Source: Ochrobactrum chromiisoli
GTDB lineage: Bacteria > Pseudomonadota > Alphaproteobacteria > Rhizobiales > Rhizobiaceae
NCBI RefSeq assembly: GCF_026241335.1
Contig: NZ_JAPHAV010000014.1
Location: 22,038-86,037 of the forward strand
Length of the DNA stretch: 64,000 nucleotides
Direction: 5' to 3'
Below are positions 36,051 through 46,269 of this stretch, one piece after another. Each line of letters starts with the position of its first letter. Positions within the stretch are counted from its first letter, which is position 1. Made by a program: the position numbers and the translations under genes. Under the pieces are notes generated by a model, which had not been told where the DNA came from, did no database searches, and was given only the letters and a program-made list of their open reading frames with translations.

Positions 36051-36650
36051 ATGTCCATTGCATCGCGATCAGACAGCCACATCACGATAAGCGGTCGCAA
36101 GGAATCTTCCCGCCCCATGGAGGGAGGAGCGACTTTCACGCTCAACCACCGTTTGCAGCGCCTCTGCTGGCAGGTGACATGGCTTATGCTGGCAGCATGG
36201 ACGCCTTCTTTTCTCTGGCGTTGGCGCGGGGCAATATTGCGCGCTTTTGGCGCCTCCATCCACAAAACAGCTATTGTGCGCGGCAGCGCGCGCATCTGGT
36301 GGCCTAAAAATCTGGTGATGGATGCACATTCCTCGCTTGGACCGGGAGCACTTTGTTACAATGTTGCGCCCGTCACGCTTGCGCCCTATGCCATTGTTTC
36401 GCAACGCGCACATCTTTGCACAGCAGGACACAACATCGATCAGCACGGCTTTCCGCTGACCGCCTCTCCCATTGTGATTGGGGCTTGCGCATGGATTGCC
36501 GCCGAAGCTTTCGTCGGACCGGGTGTAACAGTGGGTGAAGGTGCTGTTTTGGGTGCAAGGGCGGTCAGCTTCCGCGATATGGAACCATGGATGGTTTATG
36601 CCGGCAATCCCGCAAAGCCAATCCGTGCACGGCGGAAGTCAGCCAGTTAA
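36051..36650 (+). CDS. WcaF-like hexapeptide acyltransferase
   Basis: A 199-residue left-handed beta-helix acetyltransferase. An amphipathic N-terminal segment (LQRLCWQVTWLML) is followed by hexapeptide repeats, for example near IHKTAIVRG, LGPGALCYN and FVGPGVTVGEGAVLGARAV, as in putative colanic-acid acetyltransferases (WcaF/WcaB). It probably O-acetylates the repeat unit. ATG 36051 has AAAGG 9 nt before it; ATG 36042 lies directly on that site. Last gene of the 32145-36650 operon. Confidence 0.87.
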   Translation: MSIASRSDSHITISGRKESSRPMEGGATFTLNHRLQRLCWQVTWLMLAAWTPSFLWRWRGAILRAFGASIHKTAIVRGSARIWWPKNLVMDAHSSLGPGALCYNVAPVTLAPYAIVSQRAHLCTAGHNIDQHGFPLTASPIVIGACAWIAAEAFVGPGVTVGEGAVLGARAVSFRDMEPWMVYAGNPAKPIRARRKSAS

Positions 36651-36715
36651 AGCATTCCAGCAAAAGTACGAAGCGGCTTTGCGTGAGACGATGGGGAAAA
36701 ACAAAGAGATAAAAC

Positions 36716-37912
36716 TTATGCAGACGCAACTGAGTTAAGCCTGCCCAAACCGGAAACGCTCCCTTTGTTGGGAACTTTACAGTTTTGATAGGCATCAATG
36801 GTCTGAAGGGCAATGCGCGGCCAGGTATAATTCTCACGCACCAGACGGCTGCCAGCAGCGCCCATCGCGCCCGCAAGATCTCGATTTTCAAGGATCGCAA
36901 TCAACCCGGCTGCAACATCGTGAGCGGAAAGATTACACACAACACCAGCGCCTGCTTGCGCGACTTCCGGAAAGTGACAGGCCTCGGTGATGACCACAGG
37001 CACGCCACAGGCGAGCGCTTCGGTAATCGCGACGCTAAACCCTTCCTGACGGCTGGGGAGACAAAAACAGGCAGCATTTTTCAGTGCTGCAATCTTTGCC
37101 GGACCGTAAAGTCCACCGGTCACATGCACGCGATTTTCAAGACCGGCCTGAGCAATGCTTTGGCGAAATTCGGCTTCCGCACCGCCATTGGGTCCTGCAA
37201 CCACGAGGTCAATTTCAGGAAACAAAGGCGCGATCTGACGAAAAGCATCAGCCAGAATGTCGAGACCTTTCTTATAATGCAATCGGGACAGAAAAAGCAC
37301 AAAAGGCCGATCAGGCAATCCAGCCCTGTCGCCTTCACCGCCCTCAACTTCATTGAGGAATATGCCGTTTGGAATAATGATTGCGGGCGGCCTCAATCCC
37401 AATGGCCGCATCAGGTCGATTTCGTCCTGATTAAGTGCGTGAATGAAGGCTGCACCATTGAGCATTTTGCGAAAACCAAGCTTTAAGGCGAGCTGCTTCT
37501 TCCATGATTTTTGCTGCATACTCCATAGATCGAGCATCCCGCAACAGCATATGCAATAAGCCACCGCATAACGCCGACAAAGCATCGCGGCTCTCAATAA
37601 GTTGGTTTCCCAAACGCCATGCATATGCACAAAATCTGCTGCGCATATAAGCGCCGTCATCGCCTTTGATGCGCGGCTCCCCAGCAATTTTTCCCGAATA
37701 TCCGGCATGGGCAGCAGAAATGTCCGCACCTTTACAAAGTCAGGGATCGTAGCGGTCGCCTTCGATGCACGGTAATTCACCTCGTCGTCGCTATAGCTGA
37801 CAATCGTTACCTCATGTCCGAGCGCGGCTTGCGCCGCAGCCAGACGCACGACAACGGCCTGCGGACCGCCTTTGGCGGGATCAAAAGACCCTATCACATG
37901 CACAATATTCAT
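36716..37912 (-). CDS. Glycosyltransferase family 4 (GT-B)
   Basis: A 398-residue GT4. The N-terminal HVIGSFDPAKGGPQAVVVRLA gives the glycine-rich acceptor-domain start, FVLFLSRLHYKKGLD the donor-domain start and PSRQEGFSVAITEALACGVP the E-x7-E motif. Last gene of a minus-strand trio (40415-36716), coupled to the previous one by ATGA. It faces the acetyltransferase gene tail to tail. Confidence 0.92.
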   Translation of the reverse strand: MNIVHVIGSFDPAKGGPQAVVVRLAAAQAALGHEVTIVSYSDDEVNYRASKATATIPDFVKVRTFLLPMPDIREKLLGSRASKAMTALICAADFVHMHGVWETNLLRAAMLCRRYAVAYCICCCGMLDLWSMQQKSWKKQLALKLGFRKMLNGAAFIHALNQDEIDLMRPLGLRPPAIIIPNGIFLNEVEGGEGDRAGLPDRPFVLFLSRLHYKKGLDILADAFRQIAPLFPEIDLVVAGPNGGAEAEFRQSIAQAGLENRVHVTGGLYGPAKIAALKNAACFCLPSRQEGFSVAITEALACGVPVVITEACHFPEVAQAGAGVVCNLSAHDVAAGLIAILENRDLAGAMGAAGSRLVRENYTWPRIALQTIDAYQNCKVPNKGSVSGLGRLNSVASA

Positions 37913-39147
37913 GAAGCAGCCCCTGCTGAATAGTGAGATAAGGCTTCAACCAGCCGTTCGCCGTAGCGAACGACCGTAAAATCACGTGCTCTTTCACGGG
38001 CATTGACGCTCATTCTGGAGAGGGTTGCGGGACTGTCCGAAAACTCGCGCAGAATTTCGACAGTCTCATCAACATCGCGGATAGGCACAATGTACCCATC
38101 TGTTCGATGGCGCACGACGCTGCCGGTGTTTTCAGTACAAATAACCGGAAGCCCCGCAGCCAATGCCTCGTAGCAGGCAGTTGCCGAACCCTCGCACAGC
38201 GATGGCAACAAAAACACATCGGCCCATTGAAATTGCGCTCGCATTTCGCTGCGCGGGATTGGGCCAGTCAGTTCAACCACATTGCCAAGCTTTTCCTGTG
38301 CAGCCGGCTGAATATCGACGGGCCCCACCATACGAAACTGCGCTTGCCCGATGAGTTTTCGTGCAACCGCGCCCACATAGGGCGAGCCTTTTCGCAAACC
38401 CACAGCGCCCACTGTCAAAACCCGCAATGGTCCCGGTTCGCGCTGGCGCGGCCCGATCAAAAAACGGTCATCGACCCCATACGGCACAACAATCACTTTC
38501 TCGCATGCACAACCCGCTTCAATGACATGCTTTGCGACAAAGTTTGAAGGACAAATCACGGCATCCGCGATCTGCCATTCCGCCTTTTCTCTGGCAGCAA
38601 ATGCCTCGGCGTTTACGTCATCCGCAACTGAGAGTTGCCAACCGGGGTTTAAAATCTCTTCTTCGCAGGCCAGTTGGTCCACAACGCCACGCGGAGCAAT
38701 CATCTGTTCGACCGCCGTATAGAGACCCTGCTTTTTTGCAGCGCTTAACAATTCATAGGCTTCACCGCTAAAGGCATAGACCCCGCTGGCTCCGTGAAAT
38801 CCGCTTGCTGCAACCAGTTTGCCAAATGTTTCACCTGCCCAGATCGCATTGGCGGTGGATTGTGGCCCGGTCTGATGCGAAAGCCTGCGGACCGCTGAAT
38901 GCAGGCCGAAACTTGGGAAGGTCGTCATCCTGTCCTGCGGAATATCCTGCGGCGTGCGCCCGATCAGCCGTCGCACCGATGCAGGCAACACCGATGAGGG
39001 CAGACCATTTAACAATCGCGGCCACCCCTGAAGCGCGCAAATATCGGTATAAAAATGCGCAAGTTTCTGATGACTGGCAAAAATGCGCGGTACAGCATAG
39101 TGCATACGCGCGCCGAGTTGACTGACAACAAACGAGCCATCCATCAC
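37909..39147 (-). CDS. Glycosyltransferase family 4 (GT-B)
   Basis: A 412-residue GT4 with RVLTVGAVGLRKGSPYV (donor-domain start) and PSLCEGSATACYEALAAGLP (E-x7-E motif). Its N-terminal domain is longer and less typical. ATGA overlaps link it to both neighbours. The start may be ATG 39147 or ATG 39144; the overlap with the upstream stop fits either. Confidence 0.9.
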   Translation of the reverse strand: MMDGSFVVSQLGARMHYAVPRIFASHQKLAHFYTDICALQGWPRLLNGLPSSVLPASVRRLIGRTPQDIPQDRMTTFPSFGLHSAVRRLSHQTGPQSTANAIWAGETFGKLVAASGFHGASGVYAFSGEAYELLSAAKKQGLYTAVEQMIAPRGVVDQLACEEEILNPGWQLSVADDVNAEAFAAREKAEWQIADAVICPSNFVAKHVIEAGCACEKVIVVPYGVDDRFLIGPRQREPGPLRVLTVGAVGLRKGSPYVGAVARKLIGQAQFRMVGPVDIQPAAQEKLGNVVELTGPIPRSEMRAQFQWADVFLLPSLCEGSATACYEALAAGLPVICTENTGSVVRHRTDGYIVPIRDVDETVEILREFSDSPATLSRMSVNARERARDFTVVRYGERLVEALSHYSAGAAS

Positions 39148-40415
39148 AGTTTCTCCGCGTGAAACGGGCGGTCGAGAACAGGCATCGCCGTGAACCCGCT
39201 TTTCTTGCCGATGCGCCCGACAGCGGACTGCCAGACAGCCGCACCGATCTCTCTTGAATAGGCCGTCTCCATCAAATAACGGGCATTGTTGCCCATCGCG
39301 TTGCGATTGATCTGCGAGTTTCGCAGCAGCAGCACCGCGCTTACCAGCATCTCCACCTCACCCGGACAGAGCGACAGACCGCAGTGAAAATCACGCACGA
39401 CATTGGCTATTTCGCCCTCAGGATCACCGATGAAAATCGTTGGGCGTGCGGCAGCTAAAACGCCATAGAACTTGCTGGGAACAATGCAATGTTCAAGTGC
39501 GGGTTTCAGCGAGACAAGATGCACATCCGCCGCGCTCAAGCTCTCTGAAAGTTGCTCGACGGGCTGGAAAGGCTTCATGATAACATTGGTTAATCCGCGC
39601 CGCTTCACCTCGCGCTCGACATAGCCGCGTTGCTGCCCCTCGCCGACCATCAGAAATGCAATATCAGGGATCGTTTGAAGCTGTTCTGCTGCATCGAGCA
39701 CAGTGCCAAACTCGTGCGCCCGGCCAAAATTTCCCGAATAACCAATCACGAATTTGTCTTGAAGGCCCCATGCATGCCGCAATGTATTTTCGTCGCGACG
39801 GACCGGCAGGATTTCGTTCTTGTCGGCCCAGTGATGAACAACGGCCAGCTTTTCTTGAGCAATGCCTTTGGCTGATAAAAACCGCGCCATGCGTTCAATC
39901 GGGCAGATCGTTAGCGCTGCTTGCTGCATCGACCAGTTGCGCAAAGCAACCGCGAGCCTGCCCGACATGCTCTTGTGTTTCATCAACCCAAGTTCAATGG
40001 CCGTTTCCGGAAACAGGTCCATAACCCAATTGACAAGATGTGCGCTGCGAAACCGGATCGGCAGCGCCGCTGATACCGAAAGCAAAGGCGGGTCTGTGCA
40101 GACCACGCAAAGATCATCTTTTTTGGCGTGGGTCGCAAACCATGCGGCCGCGGAGAGGTGGAATGTCGCGTAATCGACCGCACGTCCCATAAGCTTTTTG
40201 CGGCCAAAACCCGACGTCCAGATCCTGTGCACATCGATACCGTCTATCGTTTCACGTGCGGGCAATGTCTCTTTGCTTTTATCGTGATAGCTGCGGCTGG
40301 CAAGAACCGTCGTCTGAACACCTTCGCGCACCAGTTCATGCGCAAGACTTGTCACCATTCGGCTCGTCGCAGATTGATCGGGATAAAAATACCGGTTGGC
40401 AAGCACGACACGCAT
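39144..40415 (-). CDS. Glycosyltransferase family 4 (WcaI/WbuB-like)
   Basis: About 423 residues from ATG 40415. VVLANRYFYPDQSATSRM is characteristic of WcaI/WbuB fucosyl- or fucosamine-type transferases, KFVIGYSGNFGRAHEF starts the donor domain and the EHCIVPSKFYGVLAAARP segment is the donor-binding motif. ATG 40451, with a stronger GGGAGAGGG site, is an alternative giving 12 more residues. It lies next to the divergent gmd-fcl pair, so GDP-L-fucose is a reasonable donor guess. First gene of the trio. Confidence 0.88.
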   Translation of the reverse strand: MRVVLANRYFYPDQSATSRMVTSLAHELVREGVQTTVLASRSYHDKSKETLPARETIDGIDVHRIWTSGFGRKKLMGRAVDYATFHLSAAAWFATHAKKDDLCVVCTDPPLLSVSAALPIRFRSAHLVNWVMDLFPETAIELGLMKHKSMSGRLAVALRNWSMQQAALTICPIERMARFLSAKGIAQEKLAVVHHWADKNEILPVRRDENTLRHAWGLQDKFVIGYSGNFGRAHEFGTVLDAAEQLQTIPDIAFLMVGEGQQRGYVEREVKRRGLTNVIMKPFQPVEQLSESLSAADVHLVSLKPALEHCIVPSKFYGVLAAARPTIFIGDPEGEIANVVRDFHCGLSLCPGEVEMLVSAVLLLRNSQINRNAMGNNARYLMETAYSREIGAAVWQSAVGRIGKKSGFTAMPVLDRPFHAEKL

Positions 40416-40670
40416 GATTTTGGCTTCCTGTTGCTCGGTTACCAACACCATGGCGATACCCTCTCCCATACCGCAAGAAGCCCAATCGCATAGGAAACAT
40501 ACTCCGCAGGCGAGATGCCTACTTCTTTTGTTGATACAGCGCATGTTCCGCACTTTGTCATGCTCATCCTAAGTGGAATGGAAAGCGCCTCACATACCGT
40601 TTTGAAGCCGTTATGCCGGGCGCTCAAATCGCTATCATGGCTGTATCGAACTCTGGTCGGAGGAAAAACC

Positions 40671-41741
40671 TTGCAGGAAAAGACAGCTCTCATCATTGGC
40701 GTGACTGGACAGGATGGTGCCTATCTCAGTGAGCTTCTGCTCAACAAGGGATATCGGGTGCACGGGCTTAAACGGCGGTCTTCTTCGTTCAATACTTCGC
40801 GTATCGACCATCTCTATCAAGACCCTCATGAGGAGGAGATCCGCTTCAAGCTGCATTTTGGCGACCTGACCGATGCGACCAATCTATGCCGTGTCATTCA
40901 GGAAGTGCGTCCCGACGAGATCTATAATCTTGGTGCACAAAGCCATGTTCAGGTGAGTTTTGAAACGCCGGAATATACGGCCAATGCAGATGCACTGGGG
41001 ACGTTGCGTCTGCTTGAATCCATGCGCATTCTGGGGTTGGGCGATAAATGCCGCTTCTATCAGGCATCAACATCCGAACTGTTCGGCAACAGCTCGCCCG
41101 ATGCCCAGAGCGAGCAAACACCGTTTGCGCCGCGCAGTCCCTATGCCACCGCAAAGCTTTATGCCTATTGGACGACAGTTAATTATCGCCAGGCCTATGG
41201 CTTTCATTCCTCAAACGGTATTTTGTTCAACCATGAAAGCCCACTGCGCGGCGAAACATTCGTGACACGTAAGATCACACGCGCGGTTGCTGCCATCGAA
41301 CGGGGACTTCAGGACAAATTGCGGCTTGGCAATCTGAACGCGCGACGCGACTGGGGCCATGCCCGCGATTATGTTGAAGGCATGTGGCGCATTTTGCAGG
41401 AAGATGTGGCCGATGATTATGTGCTCGCCACGGGCGAAACCCATACAGTGCGTGAATTTGTTGAGCACGCGTTCAAAGCCGTGGACAAGCACATCGAATG
41501 GCATGGTGATGGCGTTGACGAGATCGGCCTCGACCCAAAATCCGGGCAATGCCTGATTGAGATCGACCCACGCTATTTCCGCCCCAACGAAGTCGATTTT
41601 CTGTTGGGCGATGCTTCCAAGGCAAAGAACCGGCTTGGCTGGCAGCACACCACCGGCTTTGAAAATCTCGTCACCGAAATGGTTGACTGGGATATGCGCA
41701 ACATCATGCGGGAGGCTGGGCGCAATGATTTCTATGGCTAA
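40671..41741 (+). CDS. gmd: GDP-mannose 4,6-dehydratase
   Basis: A 356-residue extended [21 protein letters not shown] at the start carries the NADP-binding glycines, [17 protein letters not shown] is diagnostic for GMD, and [12 protein letters not shown] holds the catalytic Tyr-x3-Lys. Converts GDP-D-mannose to GDP-4-keto-6-deoxy-D-mannose. The start is a TTG at 40671 with CGGAGG 7 nt before it; the frame is open upstream, but that part is unlike GMD. The last 17 nt overlap fcl, so both are coupled. Confidence 0.96.
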   Translation: MQEKTALIIGVTGQDGAYLSELLLNKGYRVHGLKRRSSSFNTSRIDHLYQDPHEEEIRFKLHFGDLTDATNLCRVIQEVRPDEIYNLGAQSHVQVSFETPEYTANADALGTLRLLESMRILGLGDKCRFYQASTSELFGNSSPDAQSEQTPFAPRSPYATAKLYAYWTTVNYRQAYGFHSSNGILFNHESPLRGETFVTRKITRAVAAIERGLQDKLRLGNLNARRDWGHARDYVEGMWRILQEDVADDYVLATGETHTVREFVEHAFKAVDKHIEWHGDGVDEIGLDPKSGQCLIEIDPRYFRPNEVDFLLGDASKAKNRLGWQHTTGFENLVTEMVDWDMRNIMREAGRNDFYG

Positions 41742-42705
41742 TGAAATGCCTCGCCCTGTCTATGCGCTGTCGGGCAAGAAAATATTCGTTGCCGGTCACA
41801 GCGGCATGGTGGGGTCGGCAATTTTGCGACGTCTTCAATCGGAAGATTGTGACCTCATAACCATCGCACATCATGATCTTGATCTGACACGACAGAGTGC
41901 GACGGAGCAATTTATTGCGCATCACAAACCCGATGTTATCATTGTTGCAGCGGCGCGGGTCGGGGGCATTCTCGCAAATTCTGAATATCCGGCAGATTTT
42001 CTTTACGACAACCTCGCCATCGGCATGAATGTCATTCATGCGGCCCATGTCTCAAATGTGAAGCGCCTGCTCTGGCTTGGATCAAGTTGCATCTATCCCC
42101 GTGATGCGCAACAACCGCTCACCGAATCCGCACTTCTAACGGGGGCACTGGAACCCACCAATGAAGCCTATGCCATCGCAAAAATCGTGGCATTGAAATA
42201 TGCGGAAGCCTGTTCGCGGCAGTTTGGCAATCATTTCATGACCGCCATGCCGACCAATCTTTATGGGCCGAACGATAATTTCGATCTCAACACGTCTCAT
42301 GTTTTGCCGGCACTGATGCGCCGCATTCATGAAGCAAAGATCAACGGTTACGATCACATCACGCTTTGGGGCAGTGGCAAGCCCTTGCGCGAATTTCTGC
42401 ATGTCGATGATCTTGCGGATGCGTGTGTGCATTTGCTGCAATTCAACGACAGCATTGAGCCCATAAATATCGGCTCCGGTGAAGAGGTTTCGATCCGCGA
42501 GCTTGCCTTGACGATCGCTGATGTTGTGGGTTTTGAAGGCAGGCTGGACCATGATCTGAGCAAACCCGATGGAACCCCGCGCAAGCTTCTGGACACGTCC
42601 AGGATGCATGCGCTGGGCTGGAAGCCGAATATTCGCCTCAGAGATGGCATTGCAAAGGTTTATCAAGCCTGGGTCAAAGACGGTGCGGCGTCCATCGCAG
42701 CGTGA
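41725..42705 (+). CDS. fcl: GDP-L-fucose synthase
   Basis: A 326-residue SDR epimerase/reductase (Fcl/WcaG). [13 protein letters not shown] at 21-33 binds [20 protein letters not shown] and NEAYAIAKI hold the catalytic Ser and Tyr-x3-Lys, and [11 protein letters not shown] is a signature of the family. It turns the Gmd product into GDP-L-fucose. GCGGGAGG lies 9 nt before the ATG. With gmd it forms a complete fucose supply pair, ended by the terminator at 42726. Confidence 0.96.
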   Translation: MISMANEMPRPVYALSGKKIFVAGHSGMVGSAILRRLQSEDCDLITIAHHDLDLTRQSATEQFIAHHKPDVIIVAAARVGGILANSEYPADFLYDNLAIGMNVIHAAHVSNVKRLLWLGSSCIYPRDAQQPLTESALLTGALEPTNEAYAIAKIVALKYAEACSRQFGNHFMTAMPTNLYGPNDNFDLNTSHVLPALMRRIHEAKINGYDHITLWGSGKPLREFLHVDDLADACVHLLQFNDSIEPINIGSGEEVSIRELALTIADVVGFEGRLDHDLSKPDGTPRKLLDTSRMHALGWKPNIRLRDGIAKVYQAWVKDGAASIAA

Positions 42706-42725
42706 AAGGCTCCGCACCAAATATA

Positions 42726-42757
42726 AAAAGGCGCTTCATGAATGTGAAGCGCCTTTT
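42726..42757. terminator. Bidirectional rho-independent terminator
   Basis: AAAAGGCGCTTCA (42726-42738) and its exact reverse complement (42745-42757) enclose a 6-nt loop, a 13-bp perfect stem with A/T ends on both sides. It lies between the convergent fcl and OPX genes and can end both transcripts. Confidence 0.93.
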
Positions 42758-42783
42758 GGTTCAGTGATTTTCAAATCAGTGCG

Positions 42784-44052
42784 TTATGACGGTGAACCGG
42801 TTAATTGGCTCATATCCAGCTCAACGCGCAGAATATCACCGGGTTTGATTTCGGTGCGTTCATTGGCAACAATATCTTCAAAGGCGCCGCTGACATTGCG
42901 GCTGATGGTGAAGACCAGTTTGCGGCGCATATCTGACGATGAAATATTACCAGATGACTTGGCAATTTCAGCCATGGTTTGAAGTTGTGCATTGGCACGC
43001 AATTCCATACGCGCAATGTTAAGATCCAGTTCCTGCAAACTGTTTGCCGCCTCGCTTTTGCGCACTTCTTCCAGATTGGCGATCCGCTGTTGAACTGCGA
43101 GTTGATTTTGTCTTGCACGGGCCAGAAACGATCCCAGTTCCAGTGCATCCCGGCGGGTTGCCGAAAGATCGCGTTCCATATCGCGAAGATTGGATTTCGC
43201 AGCCAGTCCACGATCAACAAGGGATTTGCTTGATTCAACATTTTCTTGCAGCAATTGAATTTCTGCATCGTGAAGCTTGATACTTTGCTGCAGCGTCTGG
43301 ATTTCGTCGCCATAGCTTGCAACCTGCGCTTCCAGTGCCTGACGCTCCGCCGCCAGATTGCTGCGACGCACATTGAACAGGGTCTTTTCACCATCCAACA
43401 TATGCTGACTCAGCGCAGTCGCCTGTTTATTGCCACCCGGTTGATCCGGCAGGTCATATTTAAAATCAACCCCGTTAAGCTCAGCCTGAAGACGCACCCG
43501 GCGGATGCTTGTTGTGGTGATCTGCATTTGCAAATCGGCATATTCCTGTTGCGCCGTGATAAGCTGCATGCCCGCTGTCACCGCAGGCGCTTCGCCTTTG
43601 CCGGCCCCGCCACCCAGCGCCATCAGTTGAAGCGCAACCATTCCCGGGCGAAATTCATATTTCCCCGGAGCCTTCACATCGCCAACGATGAAAACCGGCG
43701 CATATTGATTGATCGTCGCCGTCACGGTCAGTCCCGGAATGTGTTGTGAAAGCACGCTTCCGATTTTTTCACTGATCTGCGGGGTTGTCAGACCGATGAC
43801 ATTGATATTTCCAACCACCGGATAGCCAATATTGCCGTCCACATCGACAGGATAAAGCCCAGTGAGAGATGGCTGGCCATAAACGGTCACCTGCAAAACA
43901 TCATTCGGGCTCACGCGATAAGCCTGTGCTGGTGCCTCCGTTTGTGCGTGCACGACATGGCCCACACCAAGAATGATAAAGCCTGACAGCATCGTCGCCC
44001 GGAATTGCGCCATCAAACGAGCGTGTCTGGATATGCTTGATCTCTTTAGCAT
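42784..44052 (-). CDS. Polysaccharide export protein (OPX, Wza/ExoF-like)
   Basis: A 422-residue protein with an N-terminal signal or anchor (about 18-36, cleavage near VHAQT). A Poly_export domain follows (YRVSPNDVLQVTVYGQPSL, 45-63), then an SLBB-like region (FIVGDVKAPGKYEF, about 121-134), a long coiled coil (about 210-370) and a C-terminal second SLBB-like segment. The layout with the coiled coil matches ExoF-type proteins of rhizobia rather than lipoprotein Wza. It should form or feed the outer-membrane exit of the polymer. It is 10 nt behind the PCP/kinase gene and co-transcribed with it. Confidence 0.9.
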   Translation of the reverse strand: MLKRSSISRHARLMAQFRATMLSGFIILGVGHVVHAQTEAPAQAYRVSPNDVLQVTVYGQPSLTGLYPVDVDGNIGYPVVGNINVIGLTTPQISEKIGSVLSQHIPGLTVTATINQYAPVFIVGDVKAPGKYEFRPGMVALQLMALGGGAGKGEAPAVTAGMQLITAQQEYADLQMQITTTSIRRVRLQAELNGVDFKYDLPDQPGGNKQATALSQHMLDGEKTLFNVRRSNLAAERQALEAQVASYGDEIQTLQQSIKLHDAEIQLLQENVESSKSLVDRGLAAKSNLRDMERDLSATRRDALELGSFLARARQNQLAVQQRIANLEEVRKSEAANSLQELDLNIARMELRANAQLQTMAEIAKSSGNISSSDMRRKLVFTISRNVSGAFEDIVANERTEIKPGDILRVELDMSQLTGSPS

Positions 44053-44062
44053 TTTTGAACCC

Positions 44063-46255
44063 TCAGGCCCTATCTTGGGCGTTATCAGTAGCTCTGTTGC
44101 GCCGCTTTATTGCGGCGCGCAGAAATGCCCCTGTTCGTCTGCCCATGGGTCGGCAATAAGCCCAGACAATATTGATCCAGCTTCGATAGGAGGTCGAAAC
44201 CTGGTTCACCACAGCAAGCGCAGGTTTGCGGCCCATTGCCGCCATTGTCTGGATCAGCGCATGATTTGCATGTTGATCCTTGTGCCCCGGTTGCACGACC
44301 AGAAGCGTGGTATCGGTTGCCCGCGAGAGCAGAACCGCGCGCTTGTCTTCCATTACGGCAGGCAGATCGACGAGGATAATCTTGTGATCCGCACGCAATT
44401 GAGAAATCAGTTCCGCAAGCCAATCTCCCTCCTGCAGATGATCGCCCGGCGTAATGATGTCGATCCCCGAACCGTGATCATGAATAAGCGTTGCGCCTGA
44501 AATCTGGCGATCCGTTGAAACGCCCCCATAGCCAGTTCCGGGCAGCCCGAACGCTTCGGAAAGCCGCGAATGCCGGTTGGTGGCATCGATCACGGCGACG
44601 GCCACACCCGATGCCGCAAATTGTTGGGCGAGTGCTGTTATAAGCAGCGTTTTCCCTTCATTCTCAGTGAGAGACACCACGGAAAGAGCCAGTGAATCGC
44701 GGCCACGCGTGAGCATGCGCAAACGATCATGCACCGATTTTATTGCACGTCCGAAAGCACTGGTCGGATCAAGTCCACGGTTGACGAGAAGCGGCACAGT
44801 CAGCTGGTTAGAAAGCGGCAGCAAAGTTGCAGCCGGAATTCCGGGCAGCGTAAAGGAAGCGGTTTGTGCCGGACGAATTTTGTCGAAGGTCTCCCGCAAT
44901 ACAGTACCCACGAGCGATACCATTGCGCCAAGCCCCAAACCCAGCAACAGCCAGTTTGCAAGGTTGGGGCTGGCTTTGGCCATGGCGGGTTCGGCAGCCG
45001 AAATCATCTGTGCTTCGGGCACCGCAATGCCGTCCTGCTCGATGAGTTGCTTGTAACGCGTAAGATAACTCTCATAGACCGTGCGGCTTGCATTGGCTTC
45101 ACGGTCAAGCTGCACGGCTTTGACCTGCGCCTTATTGGCCTCGCCCAGTTCTGCCTCAGCGCTCCTGAGCGCGGCTTCAAGCCCTGTGCGCCGTTGCCGG
45201 GCAATCTGAATTTCATTGCCGAGACTTTTGGTGATTTCGTCAACCTGCGCGGTGATCTGCTGCTTGAGCGCCTCACGCTCCGCTACAAGAACCGGGATTT
45301 CAGCACTCTTCAAGGCGCCGTTTGAGCGCAGTTCATCCAGCTGGCGCTCGACCCGCGCCTGTTCGTTGCGCAGGGACTGAATGGCAGGCGACGCCAGAAC
45401 CTCGGTCAGGGCTGGCGCTTCATTTTTGTTTTTAAGAGACTCTGCTGTACGAAGCCGTGCTTCGGCAAGCGATACCGCACCTGTTGCAGCCACGATTTCG
45501 GTGTTCAATGCGGCGACCCGCTGCGCCTGAAAACTGATCTGGCCCGGATCACCGGCAAGGCGCGATTTCTGTCTGAAATCTTCAGCAGCACGCTCGGCAT
45601 CTTCAAGATTGCTGCGCAATGTCACAAGCTTTTCGCCGAGCCATTCACTGACACGTCGCGCAGCCGATTGCTGCACATCAATCTGATGTTCAAGATAAGC
45701 CGTCACAAAAGCATTGGCGACCTGGGCCGCATAAACCGGATCGGATGCGCGATAAGAAATGAAAATCGTATAGGAACGCCCATCATTGTTGACGCGCAAA
45801 CGAGAAAGCAGAAGATCAATGCGCTGCCTTTCGCGCGCAACCGCATCGACGTCTCGCGCGCCCCTGTCCTGCGTCGCACTGTGTGCCGCAGAAGAAAGCA
45901 CCGTGCGCGAACGAAACTCCGTCGGTACGAAAATATTTTCGGACTGCAGAATGTCGATAACCTTGCGTGCCATCATGCGCGAACTGATAATATCAAGTTC
46001 AGACCGCAGAACCGGGCTGTCCTGCGGCAAAGGTGTAATCGCGCTCTCATTTGGAAGCGCCTGCACGCGTCGCATATCGAGCACCAGTACCGATTCCGAC
46101 ACATAGCTGACAGGTGCCGTGAGGTAACCTGCAAAGCCGATGCATGCTCCCGCCACGACAGGGACGATCAGCAAGAGTTTTCTTCGTTTTACGGTTTCAA
46201 GCAGCTCAGCCAGCGGCTGACGCGCGCTCCCTGATGAAACATCGGAGATGATCAC
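44063..46255 (-). CDS. ExoP/Wzc-like polysaccharide co-polymerase with degenerate kinase domain
   Basis: A 730-residue PCP-2a protein. A first helix (27-46), a Wzz domain with long periplasmic coiled coils (about 200-400), a second helix (about 433-453) and a cytosolic ATPase domain (about 500-690) follow in order. Walker A reads SLTENEGKTL (528-537) where PGEGKS/T is usual, Walker A' is VIDATNR (555-561) and Walker B ILVDLP (627-632). The C-terminus has only Tyr690 and Tyr700 instead of a tyrosine cluster. ATP binding seems possible, while autophosphorylation on a cluster does not. The start is GTG 46255. It works with the OPX protein in polymer length control and export. Confidence 0.88.
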   Translation of the reverse strand: MIISDVSSGSARQPLAELLETVKRRKLLLIVPVVAGACIGFAGYLTAPVSYVSESVLVLDMRRVQALPNESAITPLPQDSPVLRSELDIISSRMMARKVIDILQSENIFVPTEFRSRTVLSSAAHSATQDRGARDVDAVARERQRIDLLLSRLRVNNDGRSYTIFISYRASDPVYAAQVANAFVTAYLEHQIDVQQSAARRVSEWLGEKLVTLRSNLEDAERAAEDFRQKSRLAGDPGQISFQAQRVAALNTEIVAATGAVSLAEARLRTAESLKNKNEAPALTEVLASPAIQSLRNEQARVERQLDELRSNGALKSAEIPVLVAEREALKQQITAQVDEITKSLGNEIQIARQRRTGLEAALRSAEAELGEANKAQVKAVQLDREANASRTVYESYLTRYKQLIEQDGIAVPEAQMISAAEPAMAKASPNLANWLLLGLGLGAMVSLVGTVLRETFDKIRPAQTASFTLPGIPAATLLPLSNQLTVPLLVNRGLDPTSAFGRAIKSVHDRLRMLTRGRDSLALSVVSLTENEGKTLLITALAQQFAASGVAVAVIDATNRHSRLSEAFGLPGTGYGGVSTDRQISGATLIHDHGSGIDIITPGDHLQEGDWLAELISQLRADHKIILVDLPAVMEDKRAVLLSRATDTTLLVVQPGHKDQHANHALIQTMAAMGRKPALAVVNQVSTSYRSWINIVWAYCRPMGRRTGAFLRAAIKRRNRATDNAQDRA

Positions 46256-46269
46256 AAGAAATCTCCTTT

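Noticed and set aside
40515..40670. 52-codon upstream extension of gmd
   Set aside because: GMD proteins begin directly before the glycine-rich loop; TTG 40671 has a strong ribosome site.
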